Origin: an uncultured Bacilli bacterium
Lineage (GTDB): Bacteria; Bacillota_I; Bacilli_A; RF39; UBA660
DNA: 64,000 bases
Reading direction: 5' to 3'
Assembly: GCA_934086775.1 (NCBI GenBank)
Contig: CAKOIJ010000001.1
Location: forward strand, 18,502 to 82,501
The first letter of the stretch is position 1, and the number at the start of each line of letters is the position of its first letter. This document shows positions 50,503-61,141 of the stretch, piece after piece. The position numbers and the translations under genes are program-made. Under the pieces are notes generated by a model. That model saw nothing but the letters and a program-made list of their open reading frames with translations, was not told where the DNA came from and searched no databases.

Positions 50503-53500
50503 TACAAGAATAAATCTAAAGATAATTGACTACTTTCAGGCATTTGTTCAAGTACACCTAGTCCTCTAAATTTATCTATGATTGCATCACTAAGTTTACC
50601 TCTAATTTGAAAGTCTTCAATACTTACAAATGCGCCTTTTTCTCTTTCTTCTACTATCTTTTTAGCAGCAACCTCTCCTAGTCCATCTATTGATATAAAT
50701 GGTGGTATTAAACCAGTACCATCTTTATTTACTTTAAACATAGTTGAGTCGCTTTCCATTAAACTTATATTTTCAAAATGGAAACCTCTTTCTATCATTT
50801 CATTAGCCATCATTAAACTAGAGAGAACAGAGTCTTCTTTATTACTTCTATCAAAGCCTTTTGCCTCTAGTTCTTTAATTCTAGCTTTTACTGCTGCCTT
50901 GCCTTTTTTCATTGCATCAACATCAAAGTCGTGTTCTCTTATACTTAAGTAAACTCTATAATAGTTAATAGGATGGTATACTTTAAACCAAGCAACTCTT
51001 ATACCGTTAATAACATAAGCAGCAGCGTGTGCTTTAGGAAACATGTACTTTATTTTTTCACATGATTTAATATACCACTCGGGTACACTATGTTCATTTA
51101 ATAATGCTTTATATTCAACCCATTTATCGGGTTCTTTACCTACTTTCCCTTTACGAATAAATTCACTCATTTTAAATGATTGACCTTTATCAATACCCGA
51201 AGCTATGAAGTAGTTCATAATATCATCACGACATCCAATTACTTCTCCAAAAGAGCAAGTTTTGTTTAGAATTAAATCTCTTGCATTTCCATTCCAAACA
51301 TCTGTACCATGAGAAAGCCCTGATACTTTAATTAATTCAGCAAATTTTGTTGGTCTTATTTCTTCAAGCATTCTTATAACAAAGTTAGTACCAAATTCAG
51401 GTACACCTAGTGTTCCTGTAGTACACATTATTTGTTCAGCTGTTACGCCTAGTGCTTCTGGACTTTTGAATAAACTTATAACTCCCCTATCATCAAGCGG
51501 AATATCATTTATATCTATTTTTATATCATCACTTAGATACTTAAGAACAGTTGGATCATCGTGTCCTAGAATATCTAACTTTAATACATTCTCTTCAATA
51601 TCGTGGAATTCAAAGTGAGTAGTAAACCAAGCAGCCTCAGTATTTTCAGCAGGATATTGGTATGGTGTAAAGTCAAATACATCTTTATAGTCAGGAATGA
51701 CTATAATACCACCAGGGTGTTGTCCGCTAGTTCTCTTAATCCCGGTAATACCAAGAGCTAATCTTTCTATTTCGGGTTTTCTCATAGTTATTCCTTTTTC
51801 TTCAGTATATCCTTTTACATAACCATATGCAGTTTTTTCAGCAATAGTAGAAACTGTTCCTGCACGATACACATTCATCTCTCCAAATAATACTTTTGTA
51901 TAATTATGAGCTTCTGCTTGATATTCACCACTAAAGTTAAGGTCTATATCAGGAGTTTTATCAGCATTAAAACCAAGGAATGTTTCAAACGGAATATTTT
52001 GTCCTTGTCTCTTCATAAGAGTTCCACATTCACATTTTCTCTCAGGCATATCAAAACCAGAATCATAATCTTGTACTAATGGTTTACCATCTATTTCAAA
52101 TATACTTTTTTTACAATTAGGACATACATAATGCGGTGGAAGTGGATTAACCTCAGTAATACCACAGAATGTTGCAACTAGAGAAGAGCCAACACTTCCT
52201 CTTGAACCTACAATATAACCATGTGCATTTGAGTTTTCTACAAGCCTTTGAGCTATCAAATAAATAACATCATACCCACCATTAATAATACCAGTAAGTT
52301 CTTTATCTAGTCTAGTTGAAATTATTTCAGGAAGTTCTTCTCCATATAATCTATGAGCATTACCATATACAGTATCTTTAATAATTTGTACAGAATTTTC
52401 CATTCTAGGTGGATTAAGCCCCGGTTTAACAACTTCAACAGTACCAAACATATCTGCTACTTTATTACTATTAGTTACAACTATTTCATAAGCTTTCTCT
52501 TCTCCTAAAAATGAAAATTCATTTAACATTTCATTAGTAGTCATTAAATATGCGTTTGGTATTGTCTTAATACTGGACTTGTGAAGCGGATGAAAAGCAC
52601 CCCCAGGAAGTTTGGCAGTAACTAGTATTTCTCTATATATATTATCCTCAGGATCTAGTGTATGTACATCCCCAGTTGCTACAACCATCTTTCCTATCTT
52701 ATCTGCACATCTAATTATTTTATTTATAATTAGATATAAATCACTTTTGCTAGAAACTTCACCACTTTCAACTTGATAATCTAAAATACTAGGTGGGTTA
52801 ACTTCAATAAAATCATAGAACTTCATTAAATTCATTAATTCTTCTTCTGTATTTCTTTTAGCAGCTTCAAATATTTCACCACTTGCACAGCCAGAACCAA
52901 GTATTAAACCTTCTCTAAATTTAGTAAGTAAACTTTTTGGCGTTCTAGGAGTTTTATAAAAATACTTAGTAGTAGCATAACTAATAATTTGGAACATATT
53001 TCTAAGTCCAGTATTACTAGTGGCATAACATGTTATATGATAAGGCCTGTTACTTTTATAAACATTCTCAATGTCAACTAAATTTCTCAGATCACTTATT
53101 GTTTTAAAAGAACTGTCTAAATTACTTATCATTTTATGGAACACTAAAGCAGTGCCTTCAGCATCATAGTCTGCCCTGTGATGGCCACTTTCATCAAATA
53201 CAACATTGTATCTTTTAACTAAAGCACTTAAATTATGCCTTGTTTGTTCTGGATACTGTGCCTTGCTTATTTCCATAGTATCTATTACTACATTGCTAAA
53301 TTCCCCTAAATTATATTTCTTATATGCACTTTCCATAAAAGAAATATCAAATCTAGCATTCTGCGCTACCATGGGAGCATCTTTTATCCAATCTTTAAAT
53401 CTTTTAACTACATTCTCTTCTGTATCTTTATCTTTAAGCATTTCATCTGTTATATTAGTTAAATTAATAATTTCACTTCTAAGTGGTGCTCCAGGATTAA

Positions 53501-54776
53501 TTAATTCATCAAATCTTTCTGTTATAGTGCCGTTCTTAATCTTAACAGCGCCTATCTCTATCATCTGATCTCCTGCTGCAGCATTAAAACCAGTCGTTTC
53601 TGTATCAAAAACAACATACTCGCTATCCATTAAACTTAAGTCACTATCTTTATTAATTATTAAACTTTCATCATTAACTACATAAAGTTCGACTCCAAAA
53701 TATACTTCTAAATCTCCTTTTGCTTTATATACTTTAGGGAAACATTGAATACCATTCTTGTCAGTTATTCCAACACCTCTCATACCAAAACCACTAACTT
53801 TTTTAAGAAGTTTTTTTGGTTCAATTAAACCATCCATTTGACTCATTGTAGTATGGGCATGCAACTCTACCCTTTTTACTGGAGCGTCATCAGTTCTTTT
53901 AACTGTTTCTCTATTAAATACCTCAATATTCCTAATGTTTAAAACAAGTTCTCCTTTGTAATTATCATGTTTAACATAACCATTCATCTTGTACCAAGAA
54001 CCCTCTACCACTCTTTTCATTAACATCTTAGCAAGTTCTTTATCTTTAGTAAAAATGGTGGCAAATAAACTATCGGTATAATCACTTATCTTATACGAAA
54101 TAATATTATATCCACTTGCTGTTTCTTTGAGTTCAACACCAAAAACAAAAACATTTACAGTAACGTCATTCATTTCAGCAATAATGTTTTTAATCTCTAT
54201 TGTTTTTCCTTTTATTTCATTACCAAATATAATAGAACTTTCTTTTCTTTCTATTTTTTCACTTACGTAATCCTTGCTTTTTAAAAGTTCTTTACTTTCT
54301 TTACTTTTCTCTTCACTAATAATAGGAATCAATTCCATACCTAAATATCCCATTCTAGTCATAAAAAGCAACATTTTATCTTTTAAACTTTTAATTTTAT
54401 CTACTTCAGTTTTATTAGAAACCTCTATTAAAATTTTCTTATCTTCAACTTTAATATCTTCGTCTTGAATACTCATAAGCATTGGACACTTTTCCTGATA
54501 TTTATGGAATATATAAAGTACATAATTCTCAACCAAATCCATACTTTCGTGTTTAAAAAAATAATTAACTTTGCTTACATCTTTAAGCTTTTTACTATTT
54601 TCACATATATTTTCAAATAAAATGGTACTAATCATTTTATCTAGTTTAACATAAATACTCCAACTTCTATCACAAGTATTTACAATTACATTTTCAAGTT
54701 TAGCACCTAAAAATTCTTTTCTTTTGTCCTTATCAACTTCTATTTTATCAAAATATCTTTCTAACTTCTCATCCAT
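50502..54776 (-). CDS. polC: DNA polymerase III alpha subunit, PolC type
   Basis: This 1424-residue replicative polymerase is of the Gram-positive type. It has N-terminal and OB domains, the PHP domain (VELHAHTTMSQMDGL), an inserted proofreading exonuclease with YVVFDTETTGFNAA and HRADYDAEGTAL, and the C-family polymerase palm (GSRGSVGSSLVATFCGITEVNP, DKTPDIDLNFSGEYQ). HhH and tail regions follow; the C-terminus ends SLDLFL, near the clamp-binding motif. It has a promoter upstream (TATAAT near 54800) and no partner gene. Confidence 0.98.
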   Translation of the reverse strand: MDEKLERYFDKIEVDKDKRKEFLGAKLENVIVNTCDRSWSIYVKLDKMISTILFENICENSKKLKDVSKVNYFFKHESMDLVENYVLYIFHKYQEKCPMLMSIQDEDIKVEDKKILIEVSNKTEVDKIKSLKDKMLLFMTRMGYLGMELIPIISEEKSKESKELLKSKDYVSEKIERKESSIIFGNEIKGKTIEIKNIIAEMNDVTVNVFVFGVELKETASGYNIISYKISDYTDSLFATIFTKDKELAKMLMKRVVEGSWYKMNGYVKHDNYKGELVLNIRNIEVFNRETVKRTDDAPVKRVELHAHTTMSQMDGLIEPKKLLKKVSGFGMRGVGITDKNGIQCFPKVYKAKGDLEVYFGVELYVVNDESLIINKDSDLSLMDSEYVVFDTETTGFNAAAGDQMIEIGAVKIKNGTITERFDELINPGAPLRSEIINLTNITDEMLKDKDTEENVVKRFKDWIKDAPMVAQNARFDISFMESAYKKYNLGEFSNVVIDTMEISKAQYPEQTRHNLSALVKRYNVVFDESGHHRADYDAEGTALVFHKMISNLDSSFKTISDLRNLVDIENVYKSNRPYHITCYATSNTGLRNMFQIISYATTKYFYKTPRTPKSLLTKFREGLILGSGCASGEIFEAAKRNTEEELMNLMKFYDFIEVNPPSILDYQVESGEVSSKSDLYLIINKIIRCADKIGKMVVATGDVHTLDPEDNIYREILVTAKLPGGAFHPLHKSSIKTIPNAYLMTTNEMLNEFSFLGEEKAYEIVVTNSNKVADMFGTVEVVKPGLNPPRMENSVQIIKDTVYGNAHRLYGEELPEIISTRLDKELTGIINGGYDVIYLIAQRLVENSNAHGYIVGSRGSVGSSLVATFCGITEVNPLPPHYVCPNCKKSIFEIDGKPLVQDYDSGFDMPERKCECGTLMKRQGQNIPFETFLGFNADKTPDIDLNFSGEYQAEAHNYTKVLFGEMNVYRAGTVSTIAEKTAYGYVKGYTEEKGITMRKPEIERLALGITGIKRTSGQHPGGIIVIPDYKDVFDFTPYQYPAENTEAAWFTTHFEFHDIEENVLKLDILGHDDPTVLKYLSDDIKIDINDIPLDDRGVISLFKSPEALGVTAEQIMCTTGTLGVPEFGTNFVIRMLEEIRPTKFAELIKVSGLSHGTDVWNGNARDLILNKTCSFGEVIGCRDDIMNYFIASGIDKGQSFKMSEFIRKGKVGKEPDKWVEYKALLNEHSVPEWYIKSCEKIKYMFPKAHAAAYVINGIRVAWFKVYHPINYYRVYLSIREHDFDVDAMKKGKAAVKARIKELEAKGFDRSNKEDSVLSSLMMANEMIERGFHFENISLMESDSTMFKVNKDGTGLIPPFISIDGLGEVAAKKIVEEREKGAFVSIEDFQIRGKLSDAIIDKFRGLGVLEQMPESSQLSLDLFL

Positions 54777-54884
54777 TTGACTTACCTCGTAACTACATTA
54801 TACATTATATTTTTGATAAATAAAAGCCTTTACTTTTAAATGAATTTACTCTGAGTATTTTAATAAATACAAATTTTATGACTT

Positions 54885-54919
54885 TCAAAAAAGCTAAATA
54901 GTTTTTATCTATTTAGCTT
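54885..54919 (-). terminator. Intrinsic terminator after dnaJ
   Basis: Eleven-bp stem (AAGCTAAATAG and complement), a 7-base loop and a T run. The dnaJ stop codon lies in the loop. Confidence 0.85.
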
Positions 54920-56035
54920 ATCAAATTTGTTAAATTCATCATTATTTTTTAAGTCAGTTTCACCTAGTCTTTCTAATAATTCTTTTTGTTCTCTAGAAAG
55001 TCTACTTGGTAATAACAATTTAAGCACTATATAAAGATCTCCTGTTTTACCAGTTTTTCTACTAGGTAAACCCTTACCTTTAACTCTTAATACATCACCA
55101 TTTTGGCTACATGATGGAACTTTAAGTTCTATTTCACCATCTATAGTTTTAATGTTCCTTACAGTACCAAGAGTACATTCTGAAATTGAAATAGGCATTT
55201 CAATATACAAATCATCATCTTTTCTTTTATATAATGGATGATTTTCTACTATGAACTCAATATATAAATCTCCATTTGGTCCACCGTTTTTACCAGCCTC
55301 GCCTTTACCACTCATTCTTACTCTTTCACCAGTAGCAACACCAGCAGGTACTTCTACAGAATATGTTTTTCTTTGTTTAACCTTTCCTTTACCGGAACAT
55401 TCTCTACATTTAGTTTTAAAAACATAACCTTTGCCAGAACATTCACTACAAGTTGTTCTTGTTTGATATTGACCAAAAATGGTACTTTGAACTTTATTTA
55501 CTACGCCTTTACCATTACATTCAGGACAAGTTTCTTTATCAAAACCGCCTTCTCCATTACAATTTTCACAAGGAGAAACAACATCAAGTGTTATATCTTT
55601 TTTAGCACCATGAGCAGAGTCCATAAAACTTATCTTCATTTCATATAAAAGATCAGATCCTCGTGTAGGGCTTGTTTTACTTCCTCTTCCCCCAAAAACA
55701 TTTGACCAACTAAATGAGGAAAAATCATTACCACCAAACATATCTTCAAATATATCAGAAAAATCAAAACCACTAAAATCATATCCAGCACTTCCACCAT
55801 TACTTCCAGAGTTATTAAATGCATTAAATCCGTATTTATCATATTTTGCTCTTTCAGTTGGATTAGATAGTACTGCGTAAGCTTCCTGTGCTTCTTTAAA
55901 CTTTTCAGCCCCGCCTTCTTCCTTACAAACGTCAGGGTGATATTTTTTAGCTAATTTTCTAAAAGCACTTTTAATTTCTGCATCACTTGCATTTTTATCA
56001 ACGCCAAGTACTTCATAGTAATCTCTTTTATTCAT
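54905..56035 (-). CDS. dnaJ: Chaperone protein DnaJ
   Basis: This 376-residue co-chaperone stimulates the DnaK ATPase. The J domain has [11 protein letters not shown] (the HPD tripeptide), followed by a Gly/Phe region. Four CxxCxGxG zinc repeats ([32 protein letters not shown]) and the C-terminal beta domains complete a type I DnaJ. It is last in the hrcA operon and has an AAGGAG site. Confidence 0.97.
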   Translation of the reverse strand: MNKRDYYEVLGVDKNASDAEIKSAFRKLAKKYHPDVCKEEGGAEKFKEAQEAYAVLSNPTERAKYDKYGFNAFNNSGSNGGSAGYDFSGFDFSDIFEDMFGGNDFSSFSWSNVFGGRGSKTSPTRGSDLLYEMKISFMDSAHGAKKDITLDVVSPCENCNGEGGFDKETCPECNGKGVVNKVQSTIFGQYQTRTTCSECSGKGYVFKTKCRECSGKGKVKQRKTYSVEVPAGVATGERVRMSGKGEAGKNGGPNGDLYIEFIVENHPLYKRKDDDLYIEMPISISECTLGTVRNIKTIDGEIELKVPSCSQNGDVLRVKGKGLPSRKTGKTGDLYIVLKLLLPSRLSREQKELLERLGETDLKNNDEFNKFDKLNR

Positions 56036-56056
56036 GTTAACTCCTTTTTAAGAATT

Positions 56057-56079
56057 GTAGGCTAGATTTTCTAGCCTAC
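56057..56079 (-). other. Hairpin between dnaK and dnaJ
   Basis: Nine-bp perfect stem (GTAGGCTAG and complement) with a 5-base loop and no T run. It may protect dnaK mRNA from decay or mark a processing point, giving different dnaK and dnaJ levels. Confidence 0.6.
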
Positions 56080-56088
56080 TTTCTTTCA

Positions 56089-57921
56089 TTATTTTTCCTC
56101 AAAATTTGCTTCTTTTATATTATCATTTGATTTTTCTTCAGTAGTTTCAGTTCCTTCAGAATTAGCTTCGGCATTATTTTGTGCTGCTTTAGCTGCTTCT
56201 TCATAAACTCTTTGGCTTAAACTCATAGCTTTTTCAGTAAGTTTATCTTTAGCAGTTTTAATTGCTTCGATATCACTACCTTCGATTGCTTTTTTAGCTT
56301 CATCAATTAAAGAATTTATTTCAGTTTTTTCTTCTTCAGTTACTTTTTCTCCTAAATCTTTAATAGCCTTTTCAGCTGTAAAAATTATTTGTTCAGTCTC
56401 ATTTTTAACTTCTGCCTCTTCTTTACGTTTTTGGTCTGCTTCCTTATTAGCTTCAGCATCTTTCATCATCTTATCAATTTCTTCATCTGTTAAATTAGTG
56501 CTTGAAGTTATAGTTATTTTTTGTTCTTTATTTGTACCTAAGTCTTTTGCTTTTACATTAACTATTCCATTAGCATCTATATCAAATGAAACTTCAATTT
56601 GAGGTACTCCTCTTGGTGCTGGTGGTATATCACTTAGTTGGAATCTTCCAAGAGTTTTATTATCAGCAGCCATTGGTCTTTCACCTTGTAAAATATGAAT
56701 ATCAACTGCAGGTTGATTATCTACGGCTGTTGAGAATACTTGACTTTTAGTTGTTGGAATTGTAGTATTTCTTGGAATTAATACAGTCATAACATTACCA
56801 AGTGTTTCAATACCTAAGCTAAGTGGTGTAACATCAAGTAATACTAAATCTTCAACTTCACCAGTTAAAACTCCACCTTGAATAGCAGCACCCATTGCAA
56901 CTACTTCATCTGGGTTTACTTCTTTACTTGGTTCTTTACCAGTTTCTTTTCTAACTAACTCTTGAACACAAGGAATACGAGTTGATCCACCTACTAATAA
57001 AACTTTATCTAGTTCACTTGCTTTTAAATTTGCTTCTTTTAAAGCATCTTTTACTTGTTTAGTTGTGCTTTCTACTAAATCTCTAATTAAATCTTCAAAT
57101 TTAGCTCTTGTTAATGTAACATCTAAGTGAAGTGGTCCGTTACTTCCTTGAGTTATAAATGGTAAACTAATATTAGTTGTAACAGCACTACTTAAATCTT
57201 TCTTAGCTTTTTCTGCAGCATCTTTTAATCTTTGAAGAGCTAGTTTATCTGTACTTAAATCTATACCATTTTGCTTTTTAAATTCTTCTACTAAGTAATC
57301 GATTATTCTTTGGTCGAAATCATCTCCTCCTAGTTTATTGTTACCAGCTGTAGCAAGTACTTCATACACTCCATCACCTATTTCTAGAACAGATACATCG
57401 AATGTTCCTCCACCTAAATCATATACTAATATTTTTTGATTCTTGTCTTGTTTATCAATACCATAAGCAATTGCTGCAGCAGTAGGTTCATTTATTATTC
57501 TTTCTACTTCTAAGCCTGCTACTTTACCAGCATCTTTTGTAGCTTGTCTTTGTGCATCATTAAAGTATGCTGGAACAGTAATAACTGCTTTTGTAACTTT
57601 ATCATTTAAATATGCTTCAGCATCTTTCTTTAACTTCATAAGAATTTGGGCACTTACTTCTACTGATGTAACATCTTTTCCATTTACATGGAATTTATGG
57701 TCAGTTCCTATATATCTCTTGTTACTTCTTACAACGTCACTACTAGTAATAGCTTCGTTTTTAGCAACAGTACCTACTTTAATTTCTCCATTCTTATAAC
57801 TTACTACACTTGGTGTAGTTCTTTCTCCTTCAGCGTTTGTAATAACGCTTGCTTTACCGCCTTCTAATACTGCAACACAAGAGTTTGTAGTACCAAGGTC
57901 TATTCCTATAATTTTACTCAT
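56089..57921 (-). CDS. dnaK: Chaperone protein DnaK (Hsp70)
   Basis: This 610-residue Hsp70 has [16 protein letters not shown], the [15 protein letters not shown] and [11 protein letters not shown] motifs, [10 protein letters not shown] and the VGGSTRIP site of the ATPase domain. A substrate-binding domain and a C-terminal helical lid follow. The family length is usual for Firmicutes, with the deletion in the N-terminal domain typical of Gram-positive DnaK. GAAAGGAA precedes the start. Confidence 0.98.
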   Translation of the reverse strand: MSKIIGIDLGTTNSCVAVLEGGKASVITNAEGERTTPSVVSYKNGEIKVGTVAKNEAITSSDVVRSNKRYIGTDHKFHVNGKDVTSVEVSAQILMKLKKDAEAYLNDKVTKAVITVPAYFNDAQRQATKDAGKVAGLEVERIINEPTAAAIAYGIDKQDKNQKILVYDLGGGTFDVSVLEIGDGVYEVLATAGNNKLGGDDFDQRIIDYLVEEFKKQNGIDLSTDKLALQRLKDAAEKAKKDLSSAVTTNISLPFITQGSNGPLHLDVTLTRAKFEDLIRDLVESTTKQVKDALKEANLKASELDKVLLVGGSTRIPCVQELVRKETGKEPSKEVNPDEVVAMGAAIQGGVLTGEVEDLVLLDVTPLSLGIETLGNVMTVLIPRNTTIPTTKSQVFSTAVDNQPAVDIHILQGERPMAADNKTLGRFQLSDIPPAPRGVPQIEVSFDIDANGIVNVKAKDLGTNKEQKITITSSTNLTDEEIDKMMKDAEANKEADQKRKEEAEVKNETEQIIFTAEKAIKDLGEKVTEEEKTEINSLIDEAKKAIEGSDIEAIKTAKDKLTEKAMSLSQRVYEEAAKAAQNNAEANSEGTETTEEKSNDNIKEANFEEK

Positions 57922-57944
57922 AATTAATCATTCCTTTCATTTTT

Positions 57945-58223
57945 TTATTTTTTTAAAGTTTTAATTGCTTCCTTGATGATTTTTCTTCTAGAATTTTCAT
58001 CAAGTTTATTAAGACTCACACATTTATTATATGAAACTACCTTGTCAATAATTTCTCTTCTAGAAAGTCCTTCTTTTTCAAGACATATTATGTAAGTCAT
58101 AACATCAATCCTAGCATTGGATTCTAAAAAATCATAATCATATTGTTCTAAATCATTTATTTTAAAACGATTAGAAAGATAGACAGGAAACAATAGTTCC
58201 TTCATGATATCTTTTTTCTCCAT
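57945..58223 (-). CDS. Unknown 92-residue protein between grpE and dnaK
   Basis: This is a helical, charged protein. It shares one base with the end of grpE (58223) and lies 23 bases before dnaK. Segments: LLFPVYLSNRFKINDLEQYD, ARIDVMTYIICLEKEGLSRREI and a basic end. I do not recognise a family. The tight position in a conserved heat-shock operon implies co-regulation. It is not a shifted part of dnaK or grpE, which are both complete. Confidence 0.65.
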   Translation of the reverse strand: MEKKDIMKELLFPVYLSNRFKINDLEQYDYDFLESNARIDVMTYIICLEKEGLSRREIIDKVVSYNKCVSLNKLDENSRRKIIKEAIKTLKK

Positions 58224-58732
58224 TATTTATTTACCTTTACCATAGCAGTTCTAATTAACTTGCCTTTATAAGTATAGCCTTTCTTCAGAACTTCTAAAAC
58301 TACATTTTCAGGTTTATTTTCATCGTGATCAGTTAAAACTGCTTCACTAACACTTGGATCAAATTCTTTACCCTCTAGGTCAAGTTCTTTAACTTCAAGT
58401 TTATCATACATAGTATTAAGTCTAGTATAAATCATTTTAAAACCTTCTAAGAATTTACTAACCTCATCAGATAAATCATTATCATCCATCATAATAGCTC
58501 TTTCAAAATCATCAGTTACTTCTAAAAGTTCTTTAATAATTTTTTCTCCATCATACTTAAACATATTAGATATTTCATTCTCTGTTCTGTTTCTATAATT
58601 AATAAATTCTGCTTGAGTTCTTTTGTTCTTATCTTCGAGTAAACTAATTTTTTCTTTTAATTCATTAATCAATTTATCATTTTTATTTTCTTTTTTATGT
58701 TTTTCTTTAGTTTTTACTTCTTCCTGCATCAT
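58223..58732 (-). CDS. grpE: Nucleotide exchange factor GrpE
   Basis: This protein of about 169 residues releases ADP from DnaK. A long charged N-terminal coiled coil is followed by AEFINYRNRTENEISNMFKYD, LLEVTDDFERAIM, and the C-terminal beta domain (GKEFDPSVSEAVL, VLEVLKKGYTYKGKLIRTAMVKV). The frame opens at GTG 58738, but AAAGGTG overlaps it; an ATG at 58732 is likelier. It overlaps the end of hrcA. Confidence 0.95.
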   Translation of the reverse strand: MMQEEVKTKEKHKKENKNDKLINELKEKISLLEDKNKRTQAEFINYRNRTENEISNMFKYDGEKIIKELLEVTDDFERAIMMDDNDLSDEVSKFLEGFKMIYTRLNTMYDKLEVKELDLEGKEFDPSVSEAVLTDHDENKPENVVLEVLKKGYTYKGKLIRTAMVKVNK

Positions 58733-59729
58733 CTTCACCTTTCTTCTCTATTTCTTCCTTTATATACTCTAAAAGATTTAATACCCTTTCATAGTCCATT
58801 CTTTTAGGTCCTATAATAGCAAGAGTTCCTTCCTTCCCAAGAGCTTTATATTTAGTTTTAATAACCGTAATATTATCATCTACTAGTGATTCCGTACCAA
58901 TATATACCTTAACCTCTTCATCTGCCCCTTCAATTTTACTAACTATATCTTTGTTTTCAAATTTACTAATAATGTTTTTTACATCTTGGACTGTATTAAA
59001 TTCTGGTTGTTTTAATATATTACTCTTTCCTTCCCAGTGAACATCTTTTTCAGTTTGAAAACTACTCAAAGCTTCATAAAATGCATTATATAAAACTTCA
59101 TAGTTTTTAACATAATTTCCTATTATAGGTTTAATTTCAAATTCAAGTCTAGCACTCACTTCATTTATCGGTGTTCCTTTAAGCATCTTATTTAAAAGAT
59201 CGCTTGTTTTGCTAACCTCTTTAGTTTCAACTTTAGAAGGAAGCACTACTACTTTATTTTCAACATGTCCTTTGTCAGTCACTACTATTGCAACTATTTT
59301 ATTTTCATTAATAGGAATTACTTCTACTTTCTCAAGATTATTCTCTTTAGAAGAAGAACCTAGTACTATAGATGTATAATTTGTTATATCACTGATTATC
59401 TCTAAACTTTTAGTAATAGCGTCATTTAAATCTAAACTTTTATTAGAAAATATAGTTTGAAGTTTTAGCATATCTTCTCCATTAATCTTCTTAAGTTCCA
59501 TTAAATTATCTACATAATATCTATAGCCTTTCTCTGAAGGAATTCTACCAGAAGAAATATGCTGTTTCTCTAAATATCCCATGTTCTCTAAAAGAAGCAT
59601 ATTATTCCTTAAAGTAGCACTCGAACATTTAAATTTTTTAGTAAGCATTTTACTTCCAATAGGTCTTGCAGTTTTAATATACTCAGTACATATGGCCTTT
59701 AAAAGTTCACTTAACTTATCATTTAACAT
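58707..59729 (-). CDS. hrcA: Heat-inducible transcription repressor HrcA
   Basis: This 340-residue repressor binds CIRCE and turns off the dnaK operon when GroEL/DnaK are free. It has an N-terminal winged helix (LLKAICTEYIKTARPIGSKML, SSATLRNNMLLLENMGYLEKQHISSGRIPSEKGYRYYV) and a C-terminal GAF-like domain (GTLAIIGPKRMDYERVLNLL). It heads the operon and has an AGGAGG site. Two CIRCE elements surround its promoter. Confidence 0.97.
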   Translation of the reverse strand: MLNDKLSELLKAICTEYIKTARPIGSKMLTKKFKCSSATLRNNMLLLENMGYLEKQHISSGRIPSEKGYRYYVDNLMELKKINGEDMLKLQTIFSNKSLDLNDAITKSLEIISDITNYTSIVLGSSSKENNLEKVEVIPINENKIVAIVVTDKGHVENKVVVLPSKVETKEVSKTSDLLNKMLKGTPINEVSARLEFEIKPIIGNYVKNYEVLYNAFYEALSSFQTEKDVHWEGKSNILKQPEFNTVQDVKNIISKFENKDIVSKIEGADEEVKVYIGTESLVDDNITVIKTKYKALGKEGTLAIIGPKRMDYERVLNLLEYIKEEIEKKGEDDAGRSKN

Positions 59730-59742
59730 ATTTCCTCCTATA

Positions 59743-59768
59743 TTAGCACTTCTATCTCAAAGTGCTAA
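59743..59768 (-). promoter_or_regulatory. CIRCE element (promoter-proximal)
   Basis: TTAGCACTT and AAGTGCTAA as inverted repeats. The spacer is 8 bases, one less than the usual N9. It lies downstream of the -10 box, at the transcription start and 5' UTR. Confidence 0.88.
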
Positions 59769-59772
59769 TATA

Positions 59773-59801
59773 ATTATACTACCCTATATTAGCAATGTCA
59801 A
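59773..59801 (-). promoter_or_regulatory. Consensus SigA promoter of hrcA-grpE-dnaK-dnaJ
   Basis: TTGACA (59796-59801), a 17-base spacer and TATAAT (59773-59778), a perfect consensus. Confidence 0.92.
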
Positions 59802-59815
59802 TACATGAGTGCTAA
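59789..59815 (-). promoter_or_regulatory. CIRCE element (distal, imperfect)
   Basis: TTAGCACTC and CATTGCTAA with N9 between; the second half has two changes. It covers the -35 box. Confidence 0.8.
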
Positions 59816-59827
59816 ATTATTTTAAAA

Positions 59828-59855
59828 TTTAAAAAGACTTCATTAAGAAGTCTTT
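59828..59855 (-). terminator. Intrinsic terminator after tuf
   Basis: Nine-bp stem (AAAGACTTC and complement), a 5-base loop and a T run. Confidence 0.85.
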
Positions 59856-59863
59856 CAAATTAA

Positions 59864-61048
59864 TTATTCAATAATTTCAGTAACTTTACCAGCACCAACT
59901 GTTCTTCCACCTTCACGGATAGAGAATTCAGTTCCGTTTTCAATAGCAATCTTATTGATTAGTTCTACTGTAATAGAAACGTTATCACCAGGCATTACCA
60001 TTTCAACTCCAGCAGGTAATTCAATTACACCAGTAACATCAGTTGTTCTGAAGTAGAATTGTGGTCTATAGTTACTAAAGAATGGAGTATGTCTTCCACC
60101 TTCTTCTTTAGATAGAACATAAACTTCTGCTTTGAATTTTTTATGAGGTGTAACTGTACCAGGTTTAGCAAGTACTTGTCCTCTTTCTACATCTTCTCTT
60201 CCGATACCACGTAGAAGAACACCAGCATTGTCTCCAGCTTCAGCAAAATCTAGTGACTTTCTGAACATTTCAATACCAGTAACAACTGTTTTCTTTGTAT
60301 CTTTAAGTCCAACGATTTCAACTTCGTCATTTAATTTTAATATTCCTCTTTCAACACGTCCAGTAACAACTGTACCACGACCTGTGATTGTGAATACGTC
60401 TTCAATACTCATTAAGAATGGTTTTTCAGTATCTCTTACAGGAGTATCAATCCAGTTATCAACTGCATCCATTAATTCATCGATTGCAGCAACATACTTT
60501 TCGTCACCTTCAAGAGCCTTAAGAGCTGAACCTTTAATTACAGGAGTATTATCTCCATCAAATCCATATTCAGTTAATAATTCTCTGATTTCCATTTCTA
60601 CTAAATCAAGTAATTCTGGATCATCAACCATATCACATTTGTTGATGAATACTACCATTTTAGGAACACCAACTTGTCTAGATAAAAGAATGTGTTCTCT
60701 TGTTTGAGGCATAGGTCCATCAGTTGCACTTACAACTAGGATAGCCCCGTCCATTTGAGCAGCACCTGTAATCATGTTTTTTACATAGTCTGCGTGTCCT
60801 GGACAGTCTACGTGAGCATAGTGACGTTTTTCAGTTTGATACTCAACGTGAGCTGTATTAATAGTAATACCTCTTTCTCTTTCTTCTGGAGCTTTATCGA
60901 TATTAGCGTAATCTACGAATTCTCCTCCAAATTTTTCTGATTGTCTTTTGGTAATAGCAGCAGTTAATGTTGTTTTACCATGGTCTACGTGTCCAATTGT
61001 ACCAATGTTAACATGTGGTTTTGAACGATCAAATTTTTCTCTTGCCAT
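59864..61048 (-). CDS. tuf: Elongation factor Tu
   Basis: This 394-residue GTPase delivers aminoacyl-tRNA to the ribosome. The G domain is complete ([38 protein letters not shown]), followed by both beta barrels (the [11 protein letters not shown] region). Codon use follows very highly expressed genes. It is 93 bases after fusA, with its own promoter in the gap, and an AGGAGG site. Confidence 0.98.
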   Translation of the reverse strand: MAREKFDRSKPHVNIGTIGHVDHGKTTLTAAITKRQSEKFGGEFVDYANIDKAPEERERGITINTAHVEYQTEKRHYAHVDCPGHADYVKNMITGAAQMDGAILVVSATDGPMPQTREHILLSRQVGVPKMVVFINKCDMVDDPELLDLVEMEIRELLTEYGFDGDNTPVIKGSALKALEGDEKYVAAIDELMDAVDNWIDTPVRDTEKPFLMSIEDVFTITGRGTVVTGRVERGILKLNDEVEIVGLKDTKKTVVTGIEMFRKSLDFAEAGDNAGVLLRGIGREDVERGQVLAKPGTVTPHKKFKAEVYVLSKEEGGRHTPFFSNYRPQFYFRTTDVTGVIELPAGVEMVMPGDNVSITVELINKIAIENGTEFSIREGGRTVGAGKVTEIIE

Positions 61049-61081
61049 TTTAAATTTCCTCCTTTTTCTATATACATTATT

Positions 61082-61110
61082 ATTTTACCTAATAGTTTAA
61101 ACTTTTTCAA
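61082..61110 (-). promoter_or_regulatory. Promoter of tuf within the fusA-tuf gap
   Basis: TTGAAA (61105-61110), a 17-base spacer and TAAAAT (61082-61087). The same region can fold into a hairpin (AATAGTTTAGACTT paired with AAGTTTAAACTATT). Confidence 0.65.
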
Positions 61111-61141
61111 GTCTAAACTATTAAGTTTTACATTTTTTTAA

